Assembly (NCBI GenBank): GCA_030457025.1
Contig: JAKDSA010000007.1
Coordinates: 1-64,000 of the forward strand
Direction: 5' to 3'
Length of the DNA: 64,000 nucleotides
Source of the DNA: Brevibacterium sp.
GTDB taxonomy: Bacteria; Actinomycetota; Actinomycetes; Actinomycetales; Brevibacteriaceae
In this document: piece after piece, positions 23,993 through 32,104 of the stretch
Position numbering within the stretch: position 1 is the stretch's first letter
Layout: every line of letters begins with the position of its first letter
Made by a program: the position numbers and the translations under genes
The notes under the pieces: generated by a model
Database searches by the model: none
Told to the model about the DNA's origin: nothing
Seen by the model: only the letters and a program-made list of their open reading frames with translations

Positions 23993-25398
23993 CTACGAAT
24001 CCATTCCGGGTGGCCATCATCGGCGCCGGGCCCGCAGGCATCTACGCGGCCGATCTGCTGACCAAGGCTGAGCGTGACTTCGAGATCAGCATCGATCTCT
24101 TCGAACGTCTGCCGTCTCCATTCGGGTTGGTCCGCTACGGGGTCGCCCCCGACCATCCGCGGATCAAGGGCATCATCAATGCCCTCATCAAGGTCCTCGA
24201 CCGCGGAGACATCCGCCTGTTCTCCAACGTGGAATACGGCGCCGACATCAGCTTGGGGGAGCTGACCGATCGCTACGATGCGGTGATCTTCTCCACCGGC
24301 TGCTTCGTCGACGCCCCGCTCGAACTGCCCGGGGTCGACCTGCCCGGCTCCTACGGTGCTGCTGACTTCGTCAACTGGTACGACTCGCACCCGGACGTGG
24401 CTCAGATCTGGCCGCTGGATGCGCAGAAGGTTGCGGTCATCGGCAATGGCAACGTCGCTCTCGACGTGGCCCGGGTGCTGGCCAAACAGGCCGACGACCT
24501 GCACACGACGGAGATTCCCGAGCACGTCTATGAGGGTCTGAAGTCCTCGCGCGTTACGGACGTGCACGTGTTCGGCCGTCGTGGCCCCGCCCAGGCGAAG
24601 TTCACGCCTCTTGAGCTGCGCGAGCTCGGCCAAGTCAAAGACGTCGACGTCATCGTCTACCCCGAGGACTACGAGTTCGATGAGGGTTCTCTGGCGGCGA
24701 TCGAGTCGAACAATCAGACCAAACAGGTCGCGAAGACACTGACCGACTTCACGATGCGTGAACCCACAGGAGCCAAGCGTCGCCTGCACCTGCACTTTCT
24801 GCACGCGCCGGTCGCCATCCTCGGCGAGGATCACGTCACGGGCCTGCGCACGGAGCGGATGGAACTCGACGGCTCCGCAGGCGTGATCGGGACAGGGACC
24901 TTCACCGACTGGGATTTCGGTGCAGTCTACCGGGCGGTGGGCTACGCGGGAACAGCCCTGCCGCAGCTGCCATTCGACTCGGGCAAGCGAGTCATCCCGA
25001 ACCATGAGGGCCGTGTCGTCGACGCCGCTGACCAGGCGAGTGCCGCCGAGGCGGATGTGGTGCAGGGCGTATACGCGACCGGGTGGATCAAGCGTGGACC
25101 CGTCGGGCTGATCGGGCACACGAAGGGTGATGCCCTGGAGACGATCGGTCACATCCTCGATGATCGGGCGGCTGGTGTGCTGACCGAGCCGGTGCACCCG
25201 GAAGACAGTGCGATCGTTGAGCTGCTCGAATCCAAGGGCGTCGACTACGTGGACTGGGAGGGCTACCACCGGCTGGAGGTCGCAGAGAAGTCACTCGGCG
25301 AGGCCGAAGGACGTGAGCGCGTGAAGATCGCGACCCGCGAGGCCATGCTGGCCGAGGCGCGCGGGCAGGTGAGGAGCGCAACAGGCTCACACAGCTGA
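23989..25398 (+). CDS. fprA: Ferredoxin-NADP+ reductase (FprA type)
   Basis: This 469-residue flavoprotein is of the adrenodoxin-reductase/FprA class. It has an FAD dinucleotide motif (VAIIGAGPAGIYAADLL), PFGLVRYGVAPDHPRIKGI, a NADPH domain (VAVIGNGNVALDVARVL), VFGRRGPAQAKFT and the C-terminal GWIKRGPVGLIGHTKGDA. It oxidises NADPH and reduces the adjacent ferredoxin. It is the last gene of the seven-gene operon. The ATG at 23989 overlaps the ferredoxin stop. Confidence 0.93.
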   Translation: MTTNPFRVAIIGAGPAGIYAADLLTKAERDFEISIDLFERLPSPFGLVRYGVAPDHPRIKGIINALIKVLDRGDIRLFSNVEYGADISLGELTDRYDAVIFSTGCFVDAPLELPGVDLPGSYGAADFVNWYDSHPDVAQIWPLDAQKVAVIGNGNVALDVARVLAKQADDLHTTEIPEHVYEGLKSSRVTDVHVFGRRGPAQAKFTPLELRELGQVKDVDVIVYPEDYEFDEGSLAAIESNNQTKQVAKTLTDFTMREPTGAKRRLHLHFLHAPVAILGEDHVTGLRTERMELDGSAGVIGTGTFTDWDFGAVYRAVGYAGTALPQLPFDSGKRVIPNHEGRVVDAADQASAAEADVVQGVYATGWIKRGPVGLIGHTKGDALETIGHILDDRAAGVLTEPVHPEDSAIVELLESKGVDYVDWEGYHRLEVAEKSLGEAEGRERVKIATREAMLAEARGQVRSATGSHS

Positions 25399-25489
25399 GT
25401 GCGTTCACATCGATTGCCAATGGTCGTAGGCTCGTGGGTGATAACAGTCTTCGTGCAACGATTGCACTCGTCAGAGGAGATGCACTGCC

Positions 25490-26614
25490 GTGATTGACAC
25501 ATCAGCCCGGGTTGCCGTCATCGGCGGCGGGATCGCGGGTGCCTCGGTCGCCTTCGGTCTGGCCTCACGCGATGTCAGTGTCACCGTCTTCGACGACGCC
25601 ATGGCTGGTCAGGCGACCGCCGCCAGCGCCGGAATCATCGCCCCCTGGGTCTCGACGAGCACCGGTGCCTACTATGAGACCTATGCGGCCGGCGGCAGCT
25701 TCTATCCCGACTTCCTCAAGCGCCTGAGTGACCTGGGCATCCCCGAGCTGGGGTACCGCAGGTCCGGTGCCCTCGTGGTCAACCAGAACCCGGATGCGCT
25801 CGCCGAGGCGGCCCGGCTCATCCGCGAGCGTGCCGCAGCCGCAGGCCCGGTCGCGGGCGAGGTCCACGACATGGACGCCGCGAATCTGACGGAGATCTTC
25901 CCACCGATCGCCCCGGACATGACCGGGTTATTCATCACCGGCGGCGGCAGAGTCGATGGGCGCACCCTGCGCGACGCCATACTGACCGGTGGAAAGGCCC
26001 ACGGCGCCCGTCTTGTGAACGACTCGGCGAGAATCATCAGCAATTCCACCAGCGGCACCGCCACATGGACGGTGGGGACCACCTCGGCGATGGAGGACTT
26101 CGACGTCGTTGTCGTCGCAGGTGGGGCCCGCAGTGCCGAGGTGCTCGAACGGCTCGGCCATACCGCGGCGATCACCGCACAGCGCGGGCAGCTGATCCAT
26201 CTGGGTCTTCACGGGACCAACACCTCACCATGGCCGACGGTGCATCCGCTCGACCACCACTACATCACCCCGTTCGACGGAGGCAGAGTCGTCGTCGGTG
26301 CCACTCGCGAGGACGGCGTGGGATTCGACGTCCGCACGACGGCGGCTGGGCAGAGGCAGGTCCTCGACGATGCGCTGAGAATCGCTCCCGGACTCGCCGA
26401 GGCAACAGTCCTCGAGACGAGAGTCGGGGTCAGGCCCATGTCCGCACGTGCGAGCGGACTGCCCTATGCCGGTGCCGTCCCCGGCACCAGCGGTCTGTGG
26501 TTGGCCTCCGGATTCGGTGCGGGCGGGCTCACGATGGGTCCGCTCATCGGCGACGGACTTGCCAGAGCGATCCTGGGTCAAGCGGCACCCGAAATCGCGC
26601 ATTTGGCGTTGTGA
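25490..26614 (+). CDS. FAD-dependent amino-acid oxidase/dehydrogenase (DadA-like)
   Basis: This 374-residue DAO-family flavoenzyme has a GxGxxG Rossmann motif at the N-terminus (VAVIGGGIAGASVAFGLA), then AGIIAPW, a substrate domain and a C-terminal FAD segment (RPMSARASGLPYAGAVPG, then GLWLASGFGAGGLTMGP). The family oxidises D-amino acids or glycine-like amines; the actual substrate cannot be read from the sequence. The GTG start at 25490 follows AGAGGAGATG at a workable distance. It is a single gene after the sulfate operon. Confidence 0.82.
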   Translation: MIDTSARVAVIGGGIAGASVAFGLASRDVSVTVFDDAMAGQATAASAGIIAPWVSTSTGAYYETYAAGGSFYPDFLKRLSDLGIPELGYRRSGALVVNQNPDALAEAARLIRERAAAAGPVAGEVHDMDAANLTEIFPPIAPDMTGLFITGGGRVDGRTLRDAILTGGKAHGARLVNDSARIISNSTSGTATWTVGTTSAMEDFDVVVVAGGARSAEVLERLGHTAAITAQRGQLIHLGLHGTNTSPWPTVHPLDHHYITPFDGGRVVVGATREDGVGFDVRTTAAGQRQVLDDALRIAPGLAEATVLETRVGVRPMSARASGLPYAGAVPGTSGLWLASGFGAGGLTMGPLIGDGLARAILGQAAPEIAHLAL

Positions 26615-26776
26615 CCCGGACAGACCATGCAGTGCCAGCCAGGACGAATCCGACGATGCGGTCGATGAACCGCGCCGTGATCTTCGCGCTGGCAGCGGTC
26701 GGGCTGTGGTTCTCGCCGGTTCGCAGCGTGCGGTTCCGGCTCTAGCGGCTGCGCTGCCGCGCCCAGCGGGTGGGCA

Positions 26777-26824
26777 ATCGCCGCAGACTCAGTCGACGGC
26801 ATCGCCGCAGACTCAGCCGACGAC
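26777..26824 (+). repeat. Two tandem 24-bp repeats
   Basis: Two nearly identical 24-bp units (26777-26800 and 26801-26824, containing TCGCCGCAGACTCAG) lie between the FAD oxidase and the end of the serine hydrolase gene. The second runs into that gene's stop region. No role is evident; copy number may vary between strains. Confidence 0.6.
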
Positions 26825-28036
26825 GGTGGTGCTGACCGCCTTCGCCAGTGCGTCGAAGGCCCGGATCGTGGGGAACAGCTTGCCCGCATCCTGCGGCAGG
26901 CCCCAGCTGGAGAGCTTGACGCCGACGAAGTTGGCCCCCGGGTTCATGTAGATCATCTGCCCGTGGATGCCCAGCGCGAGGAAGGCGTGCGAATCGGGAA
27001 ATGGGAACCAGAACTGGTTGCGATACATTCCGCCGGGCATTCGATTGTCATCGGGGCCGTCGGCGAAGGCCTGCCTGGAGTCCGCATCGCCGGTGAGCGT
27101 GTCTCCGATCCACGAAGTCGGTGCCACCTGCTCGCCGGTCAGCGAGACTCCCCGGTTCGCATACAGGTAGCCGAAGCGAGCGAGGTCGCGCAGAGTGGTG
27201 TTGATGCCACCGTCGAACATGCCCACACCGTACTGGTCGGTGGCGATGAGCGCATCGCGTTCGGCTCCGATCCGCGACCACAGCACGCGCGACATGAGGG
27301 CCTGCATGCTCTCACCGGCGACCTTCTCGCACACCCAGCCCAGAACATCGGACTCACACGAACGGTATTCGTAGACCCCGCCGTGCTCGGACTTCGCCTC
27401 CAGCGTAGTCAGGAACTCATACATTCCGCGCGGCCGACCCTCGGACGACGTCTCCGACCATCCGATCGCTTCCTCGATCTGCCTGACCTCGGACTTCGGG
27501 TCGAGGTAGTTCTCCGAGAACCTGATTCCCGAGCGCATGTCGAGGATGTGACGCACTGTGGCCCCGGCATATCCGGAGGATGCGAGCTGGGGGACGTAGT
27601 CGGTGACCAGACGGTTCGGATCGAGATCCCCGGCGCCGACGAGCACACCGGCCACCGTGCCCACGAGTGATTTGCTCACCGACATCAGCAGGTGTTCGGT
27701 CTCCGGAGCCATCGTGGAGAAGTACTCCTCGGTGAGCACCGTGCCGTTGTGCATGACCATCCACGCATCTGTGCCGCTGGTCTCGATGACGCTGCGGACG
27801 CTGCGCGCCGCGGAGAACTCGGTCTTCGGCACCTCGACCTGGCCGAGATCCTGCAGAGCCACGGGCAGCTCGGCCACAGGACCGGCCCCGCGAGAGATCG
27901 ACGTGGTGGGCAGCACCTGATCGATGTGCTGGAACGACCAGCGGACATTGTCGGCATCCTGCCAGTTGTCCTTGTCGATGACCGGCTCGACGGGCATGAC
28001 CTGATCCGGCGGCGTCTCAGTCACTCTCCACCTCAT
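26813..28036 (-). CDS. Serine hydrolase, class C beta-lactamase / NylB-like
   Basis: This 407-residue protein has the penicillin-binding-protein-like fold. The active site is Ser119-x-x-Lys122 (LLMSVSKSLVG), and a Tyr-x-Ser motif is around 224 (VYEYRSCESD) in place of Tyr-x-Asn. DMRSGIRFSENY and FGYLYANRG are typical of the 6-aminohexanoate-dimer hydrolase/esterase branch. No signal peptide is present, so it probably acts in the cytoplasm on an amide or ester, and resistance is unlikely. It lies 82 bp downstream of an ATP-grasp gene on the same strand, so the two probably form an operon that makes and breaks related bonds. Confidence 0.8.
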   Translation of the reverse strand: MRWRVTETPPDQVMPVEPVIDKDNWQDADNVRWSFQHIDQVLPTTSISRGAGPVAELPVALQDLGQVEVPKTEFSAARSVRSVIETSGTDAWMVMHNGTVLTEEYFSTMAPETEHLLMSVSKSLVGTVAGVLVGAGDLDPNRLVTDYVPQLASSGYAGATVRHILDMRSGIRFSENYLDPKSEVRQIEEAIGWSETSSEGRPRGMYEFLTTLEAKSEHGGVYEYRSCESDVLGWVCEKVAGESMQALMSRVLWSRIGAERDALIATDQYGVGMFDGGINTTLRDLARFGYLYANRGVSLTGEQVAPTSWIGDTLTGDADSRQAFADGPDDNRMPGGMYRNQFWFPFPDSHAFLALGIHGQMIYMNPGANFVGVKLSSWGLPQDAGKLFPTIRAFDALAKAVSTTVVG

Positions 28037-28118
28037 GTTCTCTCATTGTCGGATCCCAGAGCACCGGTGTGGTCCAGGGGGCTTGTGCAGGTCCGTGATG
28101 AGATTATCACCGCGGCTG

Positions 28119-29828
28119 TCAATCGCCCTTCGCACCCGGCCCTCCCAGAGCCGGCGAGGGATCTTCCACAGCAACCGGCACACCGGCGTACATCGCACGG
28201 ACCGAATCGATGAAGTGCTTGGCCCGGATGCTCAGGGCGCTCGGACCCCCGGCCTTGGTCTGCAGCGGGTTCTTGGTCACGAGCACACCGAGGTCAGCTC
28301 CCTTCCACCGATATTCGCCGGCCCCGAAGATGCGCAGGAAGAACACCTCATTGCCGTTCTGCAGGGGATGCCAATCAAGAGCGGCGCGCTTGTAGGTCAG
28401 AGTCCCGTACTGATCGAGGTAGTACTGCCCGGTCAGCGGTGAGTGAGTGATGTACTCGGTGATATCAGCGGTCTCCTTGATCACCATCTGAGACCATTCA
28501 TCAGCACCGGAGAGCTCTTCCCACCGCTCATTGATCTCATCGACGTCGAGATCGAATTCGACGTCGAGGTATTCGAGCAGGTGGAACAGGAACAGCGGGA
28601 CGTCGGCATAGGCACCGGCGGTGACGTTCGTGATCGCCGAAGCTCCGGAGATGCGCGGGTTGAGCTCGCCCAGATACACGTCATCGGAGTCCAGATCAAC
28701 GAGCACATCGACCTCGAAGAAGCCGCGGTAGCCGCGCTTGCGCAGCCCTTCGCCCATACGCCGCACCAGTTCCCTGGCGCGTGTGCGCTGGTCTGCTGTG
28801 AGCACATCGGGGGTCATCTCATTGCCGCACCAGCCGCCCTTGTACGGGGTCAGTTCGGCGAAGCCGGCCAGTTCGGTGAGGAATGGGCCGACGACGACTC
28901 CGCTGCTGGTGATCACGGCCTCCACCGCCACGGGCGTGTTGTTGATGCGCTTCATGATCTTCAGCTGCTCGCCGATGATGTCGTGCTTGTGCCGGTTCCA
29001 GTCCTCCTCGGCGGCGATGAAGAACGTCGTCTTCCCCGAATCCCCGTAGGGCGTCTGAACGACGAGGTCGGTGCCCAGGTTCTCCTTCTTCGCCTCACTG
29101 TTCAGCTGCGTATAGGTGTCGGCGGTGGTGAGCACATTGGGCACGGAGAAGGCCCCGGCCTCATTGCCGAGCTTCGTCGTCTCGATCTTCGAATCGAGCT
29201 GGTTGCGCAGCGTCGCCGAGGGCAGGATGAGGTCGTAGCCGAGTTCACGGCAGATGCGCTCGGTCTCCTCATCGAAGAAGACCATGGCGACCTTGGGACG
29301 TTCACCGTGGGGCACGTTGTTCGTCATATGGGCGCGCACCTCGGCGTTGAGGAGGAGCCAGTTGTTGATCGCCTCCCCGCTGTCGAATTCGACGAACGGC
29401 TTGTACCGGGGGGAGAAGACGCGGGGATGCCCGCCGTCCCACCCGTCGTAGTACGTGATGTAGGAGAAGTTCCGAACCCACCTGTCGAGGCCGAGTAGGT
29501 TGAATGGGGTTGCGCCGATGAAGTAGATGGGGGTGATGTTGGTGCGGAAGAAATGACGGACCTCGGAGATGTTGCGCAGGGGCCGCTGGATCTGGACCCG
29601 TTCGGCCTCCTCACCTGCGTAGACGGCGTCGGTGCCGACATGGACTTCGACATCTGCTGGGTCCGGCGCCGAGGCGGGGGCCGGGACTGGGGCGGGCGGC
29701 GGCACTGCTGTGGGAGCGCTGGCATCGGGAGCGCGAGCTTCGGCCGAATTCGCTGGTCGGCCGGTGCTCGGCACCGCCACCGCGTCCTTGACCATGTGCC
29801 TGTTCGAGCCTGCAGGATTGTTCGTCAT
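28119..29828 (-). CDS. ATP-grasp domain protein (biotin-carboxylase-like ligase)
   Basis: This 569-residue enzyme is unlike the stand-alone AccC. The N-terminal ~60 residues are Pro/Ala-rich. A pre-ATP-grasp domain (FFRTNITPIYFIGATPFN) and the ATP-grasp fold follow: DLVVQTPYGDSGKTTFF (a P-loop-like lid), then FFEVDVLVDLDSDDVYLGELNPRISG with the metal-binding Glu and Asn. The family forms acyl-phosphates and ligates amines or thiols; the substrate is unknown, and biotin carboxylase is only a fold name. The ATG at 29826-29828 has AAGGAG upstream. The long open frame beyond it to 30452 is antisense to hadA and is rejected. Confidence 0.75.
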   Translation of the reverse strand: MTNNPAGSNRHMVKDAVAVPSTGRPANSAEARAPDASAPTAVPPPAPVPAPASAPDPADVEVHVGTDAVYAGEEAERVQIQRPLRNISEVRHFFRTNITPIYFIGATPFNLLGLDRWVRNFSYITYYDGWDGGHPRVFSPRYKPFVEFDSGEAINNWLLLNAEVRAHMTNNVPHGERPKVAMVFFDEETERICRELGYDLILPSATLRNQLDSKIETTKLGNEAGAFSVPNVLTTADTYTQLNSEAKKENLGTDLVVQTPYGDSGKTTFFIAAEEDWNRHKHDIIGEQLKIMKRINNTPVAVEAVITSSGVVVGPFLTELAGFAELTPYKGGWCGNEMTPDVLTADQRTRARELVRRMGEGLRKRGYRGFFEVDVLVDLDSDDVYLGELNPRISGASAITNVTAGAYADVPLFLFHLLEYLDVEFDLDVDEINERWEELSGADEWSQMVIKETADITEYITHSPLTGQYYLDQYGTLTYKRAALDWHPLQNGNEVFFLRIFGAGEYRWKGADLGVLVTKNPLQTKAGGPSALSIRAKHFIDSVRAMYAGVPVAVEDPSPALGGPGAKGD

Positions 29829-30128
29829 CGCACTACTCCTTGTGAAGACATATGGCGTTGCTGCTCGCAGCCACGTGGGCCGTTCGTCCTCGTCTCCGAC
29901 ACAGGAGGTTCGAACGCTGAACGTCAAACGTGATGTGGACAACATATACCAGTTTTCGGTGGCTGAGGACGATGGTGCACCAGTTGGGTGAACCCGATGC
30001 GAATTCGCGGTCAGATCCGTGGCTGGGCCCACCGCTTCCGTGCCGGGACCCATCGCTCGGTGAATTCCCCTTGCATGGTGGCGGGCCGCTAGGCTGGGAT
30101 CACGACGTCTTTTCGAAAGAGAGCCACT

Positions 30129-30578
30129 ATGCCGGTGAATACCGATCAGCAGGGAGCCGCCTACTCCCTGCCACGACCCTATGAGGTGTCGCGGGAGGCA
30201 GTCGCGGAATTCGCGCTGGCCACCAATGCGAAAGCCGACTACCACTTCGACGCTGAGGCAGCGACCGCCCTGGGGTATCGCGACGTCGTGGCACCGACCA
30301 CCTTCGCCGTCATCATCGCGCAGAAGTCCGAAGCGGCCTACATCAGCGACCCCGACTCCGGCATCGACTTCTCCAAGGTCGTCCACGGTTCGGAGCAGTT
30401 CAGCATCACCCGGCCCATCGTCGCCGGTGACAGCCTGGGCGCCACCACACACGTCGACGGCGTGCGCGGCGCCGGCAGCAACGCCATGATCACCACCCGA
30501 ACGGAGATCACCGACACCGCCGAGCAGCCCGTTGTCACCGTTGTCTCGACCATCGTCGTGAGAGGAGACGCAGAATGA
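30129..30578 (+). CDS. hadA: (3R)-hydroxyacyl-ACP dehydratase subunit HadA
   Basis: The 149-residue MaoC/FAS1-dehydratase N-domain protein starts PVNTDQQGAAYSLPRPYEVSREAVAEFA. GYRDVVAPTTFAVIIAQ and VVHGSEQFSITRPIVAGDSL then match HadA of mycobacteria. This subunit provides substrate binding, while the catalytic residues are in HadB. In actinobacteria HadAB dehydrates intermediates of fatty-acid elongation. It overlaps hadB by 4 bp. No hadC follows; murB comes instead. Confidence 0.85.
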   Translation: MPVNTDQQGAAYSLPRPYEVSREAVAEFALATNAKADYHFDAEAATALGYRDVVAPTTFAVIIAQKSEAAYISDPDSGIDFSKVVHGSEQFSITRPIVAGDSLGATTHVDGVRGAGSNAMITTRTEITDTAEQPVVTVVSTIVVRGDAE

Positions 30579-31018
30579 GCGTCACCGACTTCTCCCAGCT
30601 GACCATCGGCGAGACCGTCGTCGAGGCCGAGATCCCCCTGTCGAGGGCCTCACTCATCGACTACGCCGGCGCCTCGGGAGACCACAACCCGATCCACTGG
30701 TCCGAACGCTTCGCCACCGAGGTGGGACTCGACGGAGTCATCGCCCACGGCATGCTCTCGATGGCCGTCGTCATCGCTCCCGTCGTCGAATGGATCGGCG
30801 ACCCGGGCGCGATCGTCGACTACCGGACGCGATTCTCCGCCCCCGTCCTCGTCCCCGACGCAGAGTCCGGCACACCGGCCACCCCCACCGCCGCCCTGTC
30901 GATGACCGCAGTCGTCGGCGCCGTCGACGGAGCAGTGGGCACAGCACGCATCGACGTCACGGTGAAGTCCGGAGACCAGGATGTGCTCAGCCGCACCCAG
31001 ATCCGAGTCTCACGGTGA
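30575..31018 (+). CDS. hadB: (3R)-hydroxyacyl-ACP dehydratase subunit HadB
   Basis: This 147-residue hot-dog-fold dehydratase has the hydratase-2 motif YAGASGDHNPIHWSERFA, with the catalytic Asp/His, then GVIAHGMLSMA. It pairs with HadA to form the active heterodimer. Its start overlaps the hadA stop and its stop overlaps the murB GTG (GTGA). Coupling of lipid and peptidoglycan genes in this order is common in this phylum. Confidence 0.87.
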   Translation: MSVTDFSQLTIGETVVEAEIPLSRASLIDYAGASGDHNPIHWSERFATEVGLDGVIAHGMLSMAVVIAPVVEWIGDPGAIVDYRTRFSAPVLVPDAESGTPATPTAALSMTAVVGAVDGAVGTARIDVTVKSGDQDVLSRTQIRVSR

Positions 31019-32091
31019 CGGACCTGGCAGGCTTCACGACATTCCACCTCGGCGGTCCGGCAGGGAATCTGAGAATCGCTGGCACCCGCGACGAGCTCGT
31101 CGAATTCTGCCGTGAACACCCCCTGAGCCTGTCCGCTCGTGCCGATGCCGATGTCCTCTTCATCGGGGGAGGCTCGAATCTGCTCATCTCCGACACAGGA
31201 TTCGACGCCGACGTGTGCGTGGTCGCGACCACAGGTGTGACGATGACCGAGACCTCTGACGTCGAAACCCGAGTCACCGCCGAGGCGGGGGAGGACTGGG
31301 ATGAATTCGTCGCCTTCACCCTCGGCTGCGGTCTTTCGGGCCTCGAGGCCCTATCCGGTATTCCGGGCTCCGTGGGGGCGACCCCGATCCAGAATGTGGG
31401 AGCCTACGGCACCGAGGTCGCCGAACTCATCACCTCTGTCGAGGTCTTCGACCGTCTCGCCGGACAGGTCCGCCACCTCAGCGCCGTCGAGCTCGAATTC
31501 GGCTACCGCACCTCGGCGCTCAAGCGGGCGCAGCAGAGAACGGGCGCAGCCCAGTACCTGGTGCTGTCGGTGACCTTCGACCTCCAGCGCAGCTCAGAGT
31601 CCCTGCCGGTGCGCTACGCACAGCTGGCCTCGGCACTGGACGTCGAGATCGGGGACACGGTGCCGGCTTCGCTGGTGCGCACCAGCGTGATCTTCCTGCG
31701 CCGGTCCAAAGGCATGGTCCTCGACGTCGACGACCACGACACCTGGTCAGCGGGCTCGTTCTTCACGAACCCGATCCTCGACGACCCCGCCAAGCTGCCC
31801 GACGAGGCTCCCCGCTACCCGGTCACCGACCCGCTGAGCGGAGCGACGCTCGAAGGGCGGACGAAGACCTCGGCCGCCTGGCTGATCGAACACGCCGGAT
31901 TCACCAAGGGATTTCGCATCGGAGAAGGCCGGGCGAGCCTGTCGACCAAACACACCCTGGCTCTGACGAACCGGGGCCAGGCGGCGACGGAGGACGTGCT
32001 CGAACTCGCACGCACCGTGGTCGACGGGGTCAAGGAGAGGTTCGGCATCGCCCTCGAGCCCGAGCCCACATTCATCGCCTGCTCTCTTTGA
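31015..32091 (+). CDS. murB: UDP-N-acetylenolpyruvoylglucosamine reductase
   Basis: This 358-residue FAD enzyme carries out the second step of UDP-MurNAc synthesis. The motifs are FTTFHLGGPAGNL, VLFIGGGSNLLISD, LSGLEALSGIPGSVGATPIQNVGAYG (FAD/substrate), FGYRTSALK, SKGMVLD and AGSFFTNPIL with the catalytic Ser, and GRASLSTKHTLALTNRG near the end. It is the longer actinobacterial type. The GTG at 31015 overlaps the hadB stop; the frame further upstream is a shadow of hadB. Confidence 0.93.
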   Translation: MTDLAGFTTFHLGGPAGNLRIAGTRDELVEFCREHPLSLSARADADVLFIGGGSNLLISDTGFDADVCVVATTGVTMTETSDVETRVTAEAGEDWDEFVAFTLGCGLSGLEALSGIPGSVGATPIQNVGAYGTEVAELITSVEVFDRLAGQVRHLSAVELEFGYRTSALKRAQQRTGAAQYLVLSVTFDLQRSSESLPVRYAQLASALDVEIGDTVPASLVRTSVIFLRRSKGMVLDVDDHDTWSAGSFFTNPILDDPAKLPDEAPRYPVTDPLSGATLEGRTKTSAAWLIEHAGFTKGFRIGEGRASLSTKHTLALTNRGQAATEDVLELARTVVDGVKERFGIALEPEPTFIACSL

Positions 32092-32104
32092 GACTGCTCC
32101 TGGA

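Noticed and set aside
23863-25269. 468-codon frame antisense to fdxA/fprA
   Set aside because: Shadow of two well-supported genes on the other strand.
26777-26824. Possible CRISPR array
   Set aside because: Only two adjacent 24-bp units with no spacers, and no cas genes in the window.
26813-28036. Beta-lactamase resistance gene
   Set aside because: The S-x-x-K and Y-x-S layout and lack of a signal peptide fit NylB-like hydrolases rather than an exported beta-lactamase.
29829-30452. N-terminal extension of the ATP-grasp gene
   Set aside because: The frame is open but antisense to hadA and its promoter region; the ATG at 29828 has AAGGAG and begins family-like sequence.
30790-31014. 75-codon extension of MurB
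   Set aside because: It lies within hadB in another frame; the GTG at 31015 overlaps the hadB stop and gives the family N-terminus.
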